Below, piece after piece: positions 29,936-38,983 of a DNA stretch of 52,443 bases. Below the pieces are notes generated by a model. It saw nothing but the letters and a program-made list of their open reading frames with translations. It did no database searches and was not told where the DNA came from. Source of the stretch: Actinomycetes bacterium. GTDB taxonomy: Bacteria > Actinomycetota > JAHEXW01. Position 1 is the first letter of the stretch, and the number at the start of each line of letters is the position of its first letter. The stretch lies in NCBI GenBank assembly GCA_023251915.1, contig JAHEXW010000011.1, forward strand, positions 1 to 52,443, written 5' to 3'. The translations under genes were made by a program, and so were the position numbers.

Positions 29936-29943
29936 GATATAAT
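29936..29943 (+). promoter_or_regulatory. Extended -10 for murA; leaderless start likely
   Basis: TGATATAAT contains a perfect TATAAT (29938-29943) with a TG extension. The murA ATG at 29951 is only seven bases downstream, and no Shine-Dalgarno is present between them. Transcription would start at or next to the ATG, so the mRNA is probably leaderless, which is common in Actinobacteria. No good -35 is seen. Confidence 0.55.
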
Positions 29944-29950
29944 TACCCCT

Positions 29951-31204
29951 ATGTCTACTTACATCATCCAGGGCGGTTCGCCCCTGCGCGGCACCGTCGG
30001 CGTGAACGGCGCGAAGAACGCCGCTCTCAAGCTCATGGCCGCCACCATTCTTACCGAGGAAACCTGCGTAATCACCAACGTCCCCGACATCACCGACGTC
30101 CGGACGATGATCGAAGTGCTTAATTGTCTGGGCGCGGAGGCTGAGTTCCGGCCGGACGGCACGATAGTCGTCACCGCGGACGGGGGACTTACCGACCGGG
30201 CCCCCTATGAGCTGGTCAGCCAGATGCGGGCATCCATAATGGTCTTGGGACCTCTATTGGCCCGTCTGGGCCGAGCGCACGTCGCGCTGCCGGGCGGCTG
30301 CAATATCGGGTCGCGCCAGATTGACATGCACCTAGCCAGCCTAAAACGCCTGGGCGCCAAAATCACGACAGAACATGGTTATATCGAGGGTGAGGATGGG
30401 CGTTTACGCGGCGCGGTCATCCCCTTGGACTTTCCCAGTGTCGGCGCCACGGAAAACGTTCTCATGGCAGCCGTTTTGGCGGAAGGCAGGACGGTCATCG
30501 AGAACGCTGCGCGAGAGCCCGAGATTATCGAGCTAGCTGCTTTTCTGACCGCAATGGGCGCCAATATTAACGGAGCGGGCAGCTCTGTCATCGAGATTGA
30601 CGGTGTGGAACGTCTGCATGGCGCTGAGCACGTCGTTTTGCCTGACCGGATAGAGGCCGGCACGTTGTTGATCGCCGGTGCGATGACGGGCGGCGACGTG
30701 ACTGTGCAAGGCGCCGTCGCCGGGCACCTCGAGCTGCTATTGGAGAAGTTAAAGGAAACAGGCGCCGGCATTACGGTGAGCGACGAGGGCGTTCGTGTGA
30801 CTATGACCGGCCGGCCGAAGGCTGTTGATGTGGCTACACTGCCCTATCCCGGCTTTCCTACCGACCTGCAGCCCATGATGGCGGCCTATCTTGCCGTCGC
30901 CGACGGGGCCAGCGTCCTGACCGAAAACGTTTTCGAAAACCGATTCTTGTATATTGACGAGTTGAATCGCATGGGCGCAGATATGCGCTTGGACGACCAC
31001 CACGCCATTATTCGCGGTGTCGAGAAGCTCAGCGGAGCGCCGGTTCGCGTGCCTGACCTGCGCGCCGGAGCGGCTCTCCTGATTGCGGGCCTGGCGGCGG
31101 AGGGCGAAACCGTCGTCTACGACGCCGGCCATATAGACCGCGGCTATCAAGACATCGACAGTAAACTGCGCGATCTGGGCGCTTGCATCACTCGAGAAGG
31201 GTAA
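29951..31204 (+). CDS. murA: UDP-N-acetylglucosamine 1-carboxyvinyltransferase
   Basis: MurA adds enolpyruvate to UDP-GlcNAc, the first step of peptidoglycan synthesis. The catalytic loop cysteine C117 is present in PGGCNIGSRQID, so the fosfomycin-target residue is conserved; the ID after RQ replaces the usual RPID by one residue. The start K22-N23 pair in NGAKNAALK binds substrate. The 417-residue length is normal. Placement directly after atpC is common in Actinobacteria and Firmicutes. Confidence 0.96.
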   Translation: MSTYIIQGGSPLRGTVGVNGAKNAALKLMAATILTEETCVITNVPDITDVRTMIEVLNCLGAEAEFRPDGTIVVTADGGLTDRAPYELVSQMRASIMVLGPLLARLGRAHVALPGGCNIGSRQIDMHLASLKRLGAKITTEHGYIEGEDGRLRGAVIPLDFPSVGATENVLMAAVLAEGRTVIENAAREPEIIELAAFLTAMGANINGAGSSVIEIDGVERLHGAEHVVLPDRIEAGTLLIAGAMTGGDVTVQGAVAGHLELLLEKLKETGAGITVSDEGVRVTMTGRPKAVDVATLPYPGFPTDLQPMMAAYLAVADGASVLTENVFENRFLYIDELNRMGADMRLDDHHAIIRGVEKLSGAPVRVPDLRAGAALLIAGLAAEGETVVYDAGHIDRGYQDIDSKLRDLGACITREG

Positions 31205-31286
31205 GAGCACGAAGAACAAAAGGAACACAAAGACGACATGGTGGAACGGGCAAGTCATCTTAGTGCTCCTTGTAATCCTTGTGCCC
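31205..31286 (+). repeat. Word-repeat inverted repeat between murA and fabZ
   Basis: Arms of 33 bases (31205-31237 and 31254-31286) match as reverse complements at about 24 positions. Both are built of reiterated GAACACAAAG/CTTTGTGTTC-like words. It fills most of the 100-bp gap and would form a long imperfect hairpin; the fabZ ribosome site AAGGAG lies outside it. Confidence 0.6.
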
Positions 31287-31304
31287 CTGAAATAAGGAGT
31301 TAAA

Positions 31305-31739
31305 ATGTTTAGTCTTCCATTAGATCGCGACGGTATCAAGGAAATACTGCCGCACCGTGACCCGTTCTTACTTCTCGATGAGGTCTTGGAATTAGAACCG
31401 GGGCGTAGCGTTGTTGCTATCAAGCATGTGACCCACGACGAATTCTGGATTCCCGGACATTTTCCCGACTATCCGGTAATGCCGGGGGTGCTGATTGTCG
31501 AGGCGTTAGCCCAGGCCGGCGCGGCTATTATCCTATCTCAGCCAGACATGAAAGGGAGGATCGCGCTCTTCGCGGGCATCGACAGCGTGCGGTTTAAGCG
31601 CCAGGTCAAGCCGGGCGACACGATGCGTCTGGAGTGCGAGATCACTAAGGTCAAAGGGCCGATCGGCAAAGGTACGGGACGGGCGACCGTAAACGGCGAG
31701 TTGGTGTGCCGCGGCGAGATCATGTTCGCGGTCCAATAA
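31305..31739 (+). CDS. fabZ: 3-hydroxyacyl-ACP dehydratase
   Basis: FabZ removes water from 3-hydroxyacyl-ACP in fatty-acid synthesis. The catalytic H52 is in [11 protein letters not shown] and the acidic partner E66 is in [10 protein letters not shown]. The 144-residue hot-dog fold is of normal length. AAGGAG precedes the ATG. It stands alone here with no other fab gene nearby. Confidence 0.94.
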   Translation: MFSLPLDRDGIKEILPHRDPFLLLDEVLELEPGRSVVAIKHVTHDEFWIPGHFPDYPVMPGVLIVEALAQAGAAIILSQPDMKGRIALFAGIDSVRFKRQVKPGDTMRLECEITKVKGPIGKGTGRATVNGELVCRGEIMFAVQ

Positions 31740-31776
31740 CCGGTGCTTTGGCCGATGAGCACATACTGTGATATCA

Positions 31777-31782
31777 TATAAA
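31777..31782 (+). promoter_or_regulatory. -10 element for the LCP gene; leaderless start possible
   Basis: TATAAA (31777-31782) ends seven bases before the ATG at 31790, and no ribosome site lies between. This repeats the arrangement seen before murA and suggests a leaderless transcript. A -35 at normal spacing is not obvious. Confidence 0.45.
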
Positions 31783-31789
31783 CTCTGAT

Positions 31790-33067
31790 ATGGGTAAACA
31801 CACAAGAGCAACTCAATCCACGTTAGATAGCACGGCAATACCGCGAAAGACCACCCGGCGGCGCTTCATCATCAGGCGAGTCATGATTATCATGCTGGCT
31901 TTAGTCCTGGTGGGAGCAGGGGCGGCTTTCGGATACACGAAATACATCGAAGGCAAGATGCATCCCAAGGGCTTAATGGCGCGAGCTATCGCCGCTGTTA
32001 TCAGCGACCCGAAACCGACCGAACCGGTCAATTTCCTGATCTTAGGCGCCGACGCAGCGCCGGAAGACCCCGTCGGCCGTTCCGATAGCATAATCATCGC
32101 TCACATCGACTTCCAGACGAACAAGGCCACAATGGTCTCCATGCCTCGTGATTCCCGCGTGGACATTCCGGGATACGGCAAGGACAAGATCAATCACAGC
32201 TATCACTATGGCGGCGCAGCGCTGACGATCAAAACCATCGAACAATGGACCGGCATCCAAATCAACCACTACGTAGTCGTTAATTTCAATAGTTTTTCCA
32301 AGATCGTCGACACATTAGGCGGAATCGACGTGAACGTCAAGGAACGCATGGTTGACGATGAGCTGGGTGACCCGATCGAGGCTGGGCAGCAGCACATGGA
32401 CGGTCTGACGGCGCTCCACTACGTTCGCTTCCGCAACACCGCAATGGGAGACTTTACCAGGATCGAGGACCAGCAAAACTTCGCCCGCGCCCTGCTGCAA
32501 CAGTCGAAGAAATTTCAGACCGCGTTCAAGATTCCGACGCTGGTCAAGATATTAAGCGAGAATGTTGAAACCGACATGAGTGTGAGCGAGATGTTGACCT
32601 ATGCTAACTCCGCCCGGCAGTTCAAGGAGTCCGACCTGACAACCGTGATGCTGCCCGGCGTGCCGGACAATATCGACGGGGTCAGCTATGTTATTCCAAA
32701 CCAGGAGAAGGTAGATTTGATTATGGCCGCGGTTATCAAAAACCAGGCCATTGACCCGCTGTTGCTGGAAGATGTCAGCCCGGGCGACGTCAACGTCAAG
32801 GTTCTGAACGGCAGCGGCACGGAAGGTATTGGCGGAGAGGTCGCGGATATCCTATCCAACAAGGGTTATAGCATCGCGACGATCGGCAACGCCGACCGGG
32901 CCGATTACGCCAAATCCATAATCTATTACGCGAAGGCGGACTACGCCAAAGCGCTAAAGGTCAAGAGCGATTTGAAGGGGGATATACCGGACATCCAGCT
33001 GACTGAATCGAGCACAATCGACAAGTCCGTGCATGTGATTGTCATCGTCGGTAAGGATTATAAGTGA
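31790..33067 (+). CDS. LytR-CpsA-Psr (LCP) family cell-wall glycan ligase
   Basis: LCP proteins transfer lipid-linked glycans such as teichoic acids or arabinogalactan to peptidoglycan. A basic N-terminus precedes one membrane helix (~29-52). The LCP domain follows (about 80-260) with LILGADA, RSDSIIIAHID, SMPRDSRVDIPGYGKDKINHSY and LTALHYVRFRN, including the conserved Asp and Arg residues. Residues ~335-425 form a LytR_C domain (VKVLNGSGTEGIGGEVADIL). It opens a surface-glycan gene set and overlaps the next gene by four bases. Confidence 0.92.
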   Translation: MGKHTRATQSTLDSTAIPRKTTRRRFIIRRVMIIMLALVLVGAGAAFGYTKYIEGKMHPKGLMARAIAAVISDPKPTEPVNFLILGADAAPEDPVGRSDSIIIAHIDFQTNKATMVSMPRDSRVDIPGYGKDKINHSYHYGGAALTIKTIEQWTGIQINHYVVVNFNSFSKIVDTLGGIDVNVKERMVDDELGDPIEAGQQHMDGLTALHYVRFRNTAMGDFTRIEDQQNFARALLQQSKKFQTAFKIPTLVKILSENVETDMSVSEMLTYANSARQFKESDLTTVMLPGVPDNIDGVSYVIPNQEKVDLIMAAVIKNQAIDPLLLEDVSPGDVNVKVLNGSGTEGIGGEVADILSNKGYSIATIGNADRADYAKSIIYYAKADYAKALKVKSDLKGDIPDIQLTESSTIDKSVHVIVIVGKDYK

Positions 33068-34959
33068 AGTTCCGGCTAAGCCACCTGCCGCAGATATTGT
33101 TCGATGCGGTCATTTTGGCCTTCTCTCTGTATGTTTCTTTCCAACTTCGTTTCGAAGGCGCCATCCCGTCCTCCGACTGGCAGCTCTTTACAAGCGGCGT
33201 CTTAATCATTGTCCTGCTTAAACTAATCGTTTTCTTCGTCTCCGGCTTATATGACCGCATGTGGCGCTATGTCAGCACCCGCGAGCTTCGCGTCTTGGCG
33301 CTGGATGTCCTGATAGCGACCGCTCTGTCCGTTATCCCTCTGTACTATCTGAGCCGCTCGGCGTTCCCGCGTTCGGTTCTCGTCATTGACGCGCTGCTGA
33401 CGGTATTACTGGTCGGCGGCGCCCGGTTCTTCGTCCGTTATGTTTACGAACTGCAGAAGCATCGCAGCATTATGGCTGAATCAGTGCCGGCCTTGATCTT
33501 TGGCGCGGGCGATTCGGGCGAGGTTATCGTGCGCGAGATGCTCAAGCATCCCGAGGTCAAATACGACCCGATCGGCTTCGTCGACGATGACCCGGCCAAG
33601 CAAGGGCGGCGGATCCACGGCGTACAGGTTCTGGGCACGCATCGCGACATCGCGCGCTTGGCGGCCAAGCACGAAGTGGAAGAGGTAGTTATCGCCATTC
33701 CCAGCGCGCCGAGCTCGGTCATCCGGGACGTCGTCGCCATTTGCGACGAAGCCGGCGTAAGATGTAAGACTCTGCCTGGCATGTTCGAGTTGATTGACGG
33801 CACCGTCGACCTCAACCAGATTCGCGACATCAACGTGGAAGACCTTTTGGGCCGGGAACCGGTCAAGATAGATGTCGCTGAAGCCGAGGCCTACTTGAAG
33901 CAAGCGGTCGTGTTGGTTACGGGTGGCGCGGGGTCTATCGGCAGCGAGTTGTGCCGCCAGATCGTCCGGTTCAATCCCAAGCAACTGATCATCCTGGACC
34001 ACAACGAGAACGACACCTACTATCTCTATCTCGAACTCAGCCAACGCCATCCCGACCTTGATCTGAAAATCGTCATCGGCGACATAAAAGACGCCAGCTT
34101 ACTTGATTACACCTTCGGCAAATACAAACCGGAAGTCATATTTCACGCCGCGGCGCACAAGCATGTGCCGTTGATGCAGGAGAATATCACCGCCGCTGTC
34201 AGCAACAACGTTTTGGGCAGCCGCAATCTAATGGTGGCCGCCGAGGCGCACGGGATCAAGCGGTTTGTTCTCATCTCGACAGACAAAGCAGTCGACCCGA
34301 CCGGCATCATGGGCACGACTAAGCGGATTGCGGAGATGGCGATGCAGTCGCGCTGCCGTGACGCGGCCTGCGGGACGACCTTCATGGCGGTGCGCTTTGG
34401 TAACGTCATCGGCAGCAACGGCAGCGTCGCTCCCATTTTCCGGAAACAGATCGAGGCGGGGGGCCCGGTGACCGTGACGCATCCGGAGGCCACTCGTTAC
34501 TTCATGAGCGTTCCGGAAGCGGTTAAGCTGGTGCTCCAGGCCGGAGCAATTGGCCGGGGCGGAGAAGTGTTCCTGCTGGACATGGGCGAGCCGGTTAAGA
34601 TAATCGACTTGGCTAGAAATCTTATTCGTCTGAGCGGTCTGCGACCGGACGTTGATATCAAGATCGAGTTTACGGGGCTGCGTCAGGGTGAGGAGATCAC
34701 CGAAGATTTGGTTGGCGTGAAGGAAACCGTCACTGCCACTAAGCAGGATAAGGTCTTGGTCGTGCAAGACGGCGGCTTTGACTACAACGGGTTTGCGGGC
34801 CAGCTAGCCACTCTGGAGGCCTTGGCGTCCCGTCATGACGTCGCCGGACTGGACGCCCAAATGAGTGAGATGGTGCCAACGTATAAAGTGACAGGGGAGG
34901 TTGCTTCGTCGCCTGCGGCGCAGACTCCTCGCAATGACGCGGAGCGCGCGAGTGAGTAA
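33064..34959 (+). CDS. Membrane-bound nucleotide-sugar 4,6-dehydratase (PglF/CapD-like)
   Basis: Residues 1-~130 hold four membrane helices; a CoA-binding-like Rossmann unit follows (FGAGDSGEVIVREM, near 145), then the extended SDR catalytic domain with VTGGAGSIGSEL near residue 285. The triad reads S (LISTDKAV), M (GIMGTTKR) and K, the Ser-Met-Lys arrangement described for WbpM/PglF-type enzymes. Such enzymes turn UDP-GlcNAc into a 4-keto-6-deoxy sugar. It starts with GTG at 33064. The last ~20 residues (from VASSP) are encoded by a copy of the interspersed repeat and are probably not functional. Confidence 0.92.
   Translation: MKFRLSHLPQILFDAVILAFSLYVSFQLRFEGAIPSSDWQLFTSGVLIIVLLKLIVFFVSGLYDRMWRYVSTRELRVLALDVLIATALSVIPLYYLSRSAFPRSVLVIDALLTVLLVGGARFFVRYVYELQKHRSIMAESVPALIFGAGDSGEVIVREMLKHPEVKYDPIGFVDDDPAKQGRRIHGVQVLGTHRDIARLAAKHEVEEVVIAIPSAPSSVIRDVVAICDEAGVRCKTLPGMFELIDGTVDLNQIRDINVEDLLGREPVKIDVAEAEAYLKQAVVLVTGGAGSIGSELCRQIVRFNPKQLIILDHNENDTYYLYLELSQRHPDLDLKIVIGDIKDASLLDYTFGKYKPEVIFHAAAHKHVPLMQENITAAVSNNVLGSRNLMVAAEAHGIKRFVLISTDKAVDPTGIMGTTKRIAEMAMQSRCRDAACGTTFMAVRFGNVIGSNGSVAPIFRKQIEAGGPVTVTHPEATRYFMSVPEAVKLVLQAGAIGRGGEVFLLDMGEPVKIIDLARNLIRLSGLRPDVDIKIEFTGLRQGEEITEDLVGVKETVTATKQDKVLVVQDGGFDYNGFAGQLATLEALASRHDVAGLDAQMSEMVPTYKVTGEVASSPAAQTPRNDAERASE
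34898..34939 (+). repeat. Interspersed repeat copy C, inside coding sequence
   Basis: AGGTTGCTTCGTCGC (34898-34912) and CTCCTCGCAATGACG (34925-34939) lie inside the 3' end of the dehydratase gene. The repeat supplies its C-terminal codons; immediately after it come the GGAG site (34941-34944) and the GTG start of the next gene. Confidence 0.85.
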
Positions 34960-35917
34960 CAAGCCTGACATAAGCGTAATCATTGTTAGCTACAATACGC
35001 GTGAGCTGCTTATGTCTTGTCTGCGGTCGGTTTATGCCAGCCGTGACGCCGGGACCATCGAGGTCATCGTTGTTGATAATGCTTCAACCGACGGCACGCG
35101 AGACGCGGTGCAGCAGGAGTGGCCCGCCGTCCGGTTGATCGAGAACGCCGAGAATATCGGCTTTGCCGGGGCGACGAACATCGGCCTGGCGGCTTCAATC
35201 GGCCGCTACCGTCTCTTGCTCAACAGCGATGCGGAGATCAGGCCCGACGGACTTAAACTTTTGCAGACCTTTATGGAAGAGCACCCGGCCGCCGGAGCCG
35301 TTGGCCCGCGCCTGGTCTACAGCGACGGGCGCACGCAACCATCGGCCGACAGCTTTCCTAACCTATTCACTGAGTTTCTCCACCTATTCGGCTTCAAACG
35401 CCTGCTGCCTGGAGAGACGGCGCGCCGCCTCGCGGCGCCCGTGCTGACAAAGGTGAGCGGGAAGACAGTCGGAACGTACTTTCAGACCTACACGGGCTCA
35501 CTACAACCGCGGGAGGTCGACTGCGTTAGCGGGGCTTGCTTGTTGATCCGCGCGGACGTGTACGAAGTCGTCGGCGGTCTGGACACGTCCTTCTTTATGT
35601 ATATGGAAGATATGGATTGGTGCGTGCGTATCAAGGCGGCCGGCTTCGGAGTCTACTACGTACCCGAGGTTGAGGTTGTGCACCACGTCGGCGCCAGCGG
35701 AGATGCTGACGCCGCGACAGCGGAGCGCGTTCTCGTCACCCGCTATCAAAGCAGGCTGCAATTTTTCGCCAAGCATCGCGGCCGCGGCGCCAACTTTGTG
35801 GAAAGAGTCATGGTCGTCAAGGCGTTCGCCCTACGCTGGCCGTTTTCTCACCGCCGGCGAGCGTATGGGAAAATAATCAGAATGGCCTGGAGCGCAAAAA
35901 GCGCGGTGCGCGCATGA
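34952..35917 (+). CDS. Family 2 glycosyltransferase
   Basis: The 321-residue GT-A enzyme starts with DISVIIVSYNTRELL, has VVDNASTDGT, the LLNSDAEI metal-binding region and the MYMEDMDWCVRIK motif of rhamnosyl/galactosyltransferase-like members. It has no membrane helices. I use GTG at 34952 (VSNKPDIS), which has GGAG eight bases upstream and overlaps the dehydratase stop by eight bases; a longer frame from 34901 would be encoded by the repeat and yields a non-conserved basic leader. The sugar donor is unknown. Confidence 0.9.
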   Translation: MSNKPDISVIIVSYNTRELLMSCLRSVYASRDAGTIEVIVVDNASTDGTRDAVQQEWPAVRLIENAENIGFAGATNIGLAASIGRYRLLLNSDAEIRPDGLKLLQTFMEEHPAAGAVGPRLVYSDGRTQPSADSFPNLFTEFLHLFGFKRLLPGETARRLAAPVLTKVSGKTVGTYFQTYTGSLQPREVDCVSGACLLIRADVYEVVGGLDTSFFMYMEDMDWCVRIKAAGFGVYYVPEVEVVHHVGASGDADAATAERVLVTRYQSRLQFFAKHRGRGANFVERVMVVKAFALRWPFSHRRRAYGKIIRMAWSAKSAVRA

Positions 35918-37095
35918 AGATACTCTTTCTGACGTCGCGCTTTCCGTACCCGCCCATTCGCGGTGACAAGCTGCGCGTCTTCAATCTGATTCGTGAGCTC
36001 TCCAAAGACCACGAAATCGTCTTGGCGACGTTCGCGGAACCGGACGACGGCCGGTATTACGCAGAGTTGAAGAAATACGTTTCCCGCGTTGAACCGGTGC
36101 GTTTCAGCAAGTTCCGGGCCTATTTGAATTGTCTGATCCACCCATTTTCCAAGACGCCTTTCCAGGTCTACTATTACCAGTCGATTGAGATGCGCCGTGC
36201 GGTGGCGTGGCTGATGGCGGAGGAGAAGCCGGATGTCATTCACGCCCATCTGATTCGCATGGCGCCGTATGCGCTGGCCTATCCCGGCACGCCTAAGGTG
36301 CTGGACATTTGCGACTCAATGACCCTGAACTACGAACGCTTTCTGGCCTATCGGAAGGATCTGGCGAGTCTGTTATACCGTCTTGAAAAGAAGCGGACCG
36401 CCTCATACGAAGGCACGATCCCCGCGGAATTCGACACCAGCCTGGTAATTTCATCCCATGACCGGGATTTCGTCGCCGTTTTGGGTGAGCCGGCCAAGCT
36501 GGCGATTGTCCCGAACGGGGTCGACGTCGATTATTTCCAGCCCTGGACGGGTGATGCGGCGCCTAACCGGCTAGCTTTCATGGGGACCATGAGCTACTTC
36601 CCGAATGTCGACGCGATGACGTGGTTCGCGTCTGATATCCTGCCACTGGTGCGGCGCACGGTAAAAGACGCTGAGCTCTATATTGTCGGCAATTCACCGT
36701 CGTCGGAGATTACCAAACTCGACACTGACGCAGCAATCACCGTCACCGGATTTGTCGATGACGTGCGCCCGTTCGTCGGTCCTGCCGCCGTATTCGTCTG
36801 TCCCATCAGGGCGGCGACCGGTCTAAACAACAAGGTAGTCGAGGCCATGGCGATGGGTTTACCCGTCGTCTCGACTCCGGAGGCATGCGAGGGGATTGGC
36901 GTGACGCACGGCGTGGATATTCTTCTTGCCTCGACCCCGATGGATTTTGCCGAGGCGGTCACCCAATTGATGACCGACGCAGACGAACGCAAACGCATCG
37001 GCGATGCCGGCCGCGAGTTTGTTCTCAAAAACTTTAGTTGGAGCGCGGCGGCAGACATATTGAGAGATGTTTACGCGGAGGTGGCTAAGAAATGA
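35914..37095 (+). CDS. Family 4 (group 1) glycosyltransferase
   Basis: The 393-residue GT-B protein begins MKILFLTSRFPYPPIRGDKLR, a start shared with sugar transferases associated with exopolysaccharide and exosortase loci. The C-terminal nucleotide-sugar domain has VPNGVDVDYF, FMGTMSYFPN and the acidic motif PIRAATGLNNKVVEAMAMG. It overlaps its neighbours by four bases on both sides, so the glycan genes are one transcript. I see no PEP-CTERM gene in the window. Confidence 0.9.
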   Translation: MKILFLTSRFPYPPIRGDKLRVFNLIRELSKDHEIVLATFAEPDDGRYYAELKKYVSRVEPVRFSKFRAYLNCLIHPFSKTPFQVYYYQSIEMRRAVAWLMAEEKPDVIHAHLIRMAPYALAYPGTPKVLDICDSMTLNYERFLAYRKDLASLLYRLEKKRTASYEGTIPAEFDTSLVISSHDRDFVAVLGEPAKLAIVPNGVDVDYFQPWTGDAAPNRLAFMGTMSYFPNVDAMTWFASDILPLVRRTVKDAELYIVGNSPSSEITKLDTDAAITVTGFVDDVRPFVGPAAVFVCPIRAATGLNNKVVEAMAMGLPVVSTPEACEGIGVTHGVDILLASTPMDFAEAVTQLMTDADERKRIGDAGREFVLKNFSWSAAADILRDVYAEVAKK

Positions 37096-38249
37096 GAGAT
37101 GAATTCTTACCGTTCGCATTGCCGTCGATAGATGACGCTGAAATTGACGAGGTCGCGGATACCCTGCGATCGGGTTGGATAACAACCGGTCCCAAGACGC
37201 ACGAATTTGCCCGGGTCTTCGCCGCCAGATGCAAGACCGCTTATGCCGTGCCCGTGAATTCATGCACGGCGGCGTTGCACTTGTCGCTATTGGCCGCCGG
37301 CGTCGGGCCGGGGGACGAGGTAGTCACGTCGCCTATGACCTTCTGTTCGACCGCGAACGTGATTGTGCATACCGGCGCCACTCCTGTCTTTGCCGACATC
37401 GACCCGGAGACAATGAACATCGACCCCGTGGAAATCGAGATGCGGATAACTGACCGAACGAAAGCGATCATCCCGGTCCACTATGCCGGACAGCCCTGTG
37501 CGATGGACAAAATCATGGCCATCGCGTCCAAACACGGTCTGCGCGTTATCGAGGACGCCGCGCACGCGCCTTTTGCCGAGTACAAGGGGAGAGTTCTGGG
37601 CGGCATCGGAGACGCGACGTGTTTTTCATTCTACGCGACCAAAAACATAACGACAGCGGAAGGCGGGATGCTGACAACAAACGACGAGCAACTTTACAAA
37701 ACAGCCTCGACCCTGTCGCTGCACGGGTTATCAGACCACGCCTGGGACCGTTATGGGGAATCCGGATCTTGGTATTATCAGGTTCACCTGGCGGGATTCA
37801 AGTACAACATGTTCGACCTCCAGGCCGCTATGGGCCTAAAGCAGTTAGAGAAGTTTGACGCCCTGCAGGCCAGACGCGACGCCGTCGCTGCCGCGTATAA
37901 CGCCGCTTTTACCGGCCATCCGGCGTTGATTGCCCCGGTCGCGCGCGGTAACGTCAAGCACGTCTGGCATCTGTACCCTATGCGCTTGCGCACGGGGGTT
38001 TTGGATATCGACCGTGGGGCGTTCATAGATGAATTGCGGCTGAAAAATATTGGCGCCAGCGTTCACTTCATCCCCGTCCATCTGCATCCCTTCTACCAAG
38101 AGCGATACGGCTTTAAAGCCGGTGATTATCCGGCAGCCGAGGGTGCCTACGAGGGCGAGGTGTCACTGCCAATCTATCCGCGAATGAGCGAAGCTGACGT
38201 CCAAGACGTTATCGAAGCCGTACTGGATATCTGCGAGAAACATGGGTAG
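37092..38249 (+). CDS. DegT/DnrJ/EryC1-family sugar aminotransferase
   Basis: This 385-residue PLP enzyme transfers an amino group to a keto sugar. The N-terminal LRSGWITTGPKTHEFAR, the NSCTAALHLSL phosphate-binding turn, VIEDAAHAPF and the PLP lysine in FYATKNITTAEGG are standard. It most resembles ArnB/PglE/PseC-type enzymes, and it would act on the 4-keto sugar made by the PglF-like dehydratase four genes back. No PglD-like acetyltransferase is present between them. Confidence 0.92.
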   Translation: MRDEFLPFALPSIDDAEIDEVADTLRSGWITTGPKTHEFARVFAARCKTAYAVPVNSCTAALHLSLLAAGVGPGDEVVTSPMTFCSTANVIVHTGATPVFADIDPETMNIDPVEIEMRITDRTKAIIPVHYAGQPCAMDKIMAIASKHGLRVIEDAAHAPFAEYKGRVLGGIGDATCFSFYATKNITTAEGGMLTTNDEQLYKTASTLSLHGLSDHAWDRYGESGSWYYQVHLAGFKYNMFDLQAAMGLKQLEKFDALQARRDAVAAAYNAAFTGHPALIAPVARGNVKHVWHLYPMRLRTGVLDIDRGAFIDELRLKNIGASVHFIPVHLHPFYQERYGFKAGDYPAAEGAYEGEVSLPIYPRMSEADVQDVIEAVLDICEKHG

Positions 38250-38252
38250 GGG

Positions 38253-38293
38253 AGGTTGCTTCGTCGTTGCCTGCGCAACTCCTCGCAATGACG
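38253..38293 (+). repeat. Interspersed repeat copy D, forward
   Basis: AGGTTGCTTCGTCG (38253-38266), a 12-base spacer and CTCCTCGCAATGACG (38279-38293). Together with the reversed copy E at 38348-38376 it makes a large inverted repeat with an A-rich 54-base centre between the aminotransferase and sugar transferase genes. Confidence 0.85.
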
Positions 38294-38347
38294 CACAGCG
38301 ATTTCGAACTAATGCAAAAACAGAAAGCATAAACCAAAAACGCATTA

Positions 38348-38376
38348 CGTCATTGCGAGCGATAGCGAAGCAACCT
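38348..38376 (-). repeat. Interspersed repeat copy E, reverse
   Basis: CGTCATTGCGAGCGATAGCG followed by AAGCAACCT is the reverse complement of a shortened repeat. It lies 17 bases before the sugar transferase start. With copy D it could form a cruciform or, as RNA, a long hairpin. Confidence 0.85.
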
Positions 38377-38392
38377 AACAAAAGGCTGCTTG

Positions 38393-38983
38393 ATGCTTAA
38401 ACGCTCATTTGATATTGCTGTCTCTTTCATTCTTTTAGTTGCGCTTTCTCCATTCCTGCTAATCATCGCCCTGGTTGTTAAACTCTCTTCGCCGGGGCCG
38501 GCGTTGTTTAAGCCCGTCCGGGTCGGCCTGAACGGCCAGCCGTTCACCATGTATAAGTTTCGGAGCATGCGCGTGGGCGGCGAGAAGGATTGGATAAAGA
38601 GGTTCGACCCCGCCAAGATGGGGGATTTTGTGTTCCAAACCGAAGACGACCCCCGGATCACCAAGACAGGCCGCTGGCTGCGCCGGACAAGCCTGGACGA
38701 GCTGCCCAATCTCCTTAATGTTTTAAGAGGTAATATGAGCCTGGTCGGCCCGCGTCCGGAAGAACCAGAGGTTGCCGCACATTACAGCCCCGAAATGCGC
38801 CGCCGTCTCGAAGTCAAGCCGGGCATAACGGGGCTCGCTCAGATTTCGGGAAGAGGCGAGCTGCCCTTGAAGGACGTGATTGCCAAGGATCTGGAATATG
38901 TCGATCGGCATTCCATCCTCATTGACCTTGTAATTCTTATCAAAACACCGTTTACCGTCGGCTCCCGCCGTGGCGCCCTGTAA
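38393..38983 (+). CDS. Bacterial sugar transferase (PglC/undecaprenyl-phosphate type)
   Basis: The 196-residue monotopic phosphoglycosyl transferase starts glycan assembly by moving a phosphosugar to undecaprenyl phosphate. One N-terminal hydrophobic helix (about 7-27) is followed by SPGPALFKPVRVG, YKFRSMR, the catalytic LRRTSLDELPNL (Asp-Glu pair), SLVGPRPEEP and KPGITGLAQISGR. The short length means it lacks the extra four-helix WbaP/WcaJ domain, as in PglC. ATG 38393 follows an in-frame TTG; I take the ATG. It ends the surface-glycan set. Confidence 0.92.
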   Translation: MLKRSFDIAVSFILLVALSPFLLIIALVVKLSSPGPALFKPVRVGLNGQPFTMYKFRSMRVGGEKDWIKRFDPAKMGDFVFQTEDDPRITKTGRWLRRTSLDELPNLLNVLRGNMSLVGPRPEEPEVAAHYSPEMRRRLEVKPGITGLAQISGRGELPLKDVIAKDLEYVDRHSILIDLVILIKTPFTVGSRRGAL

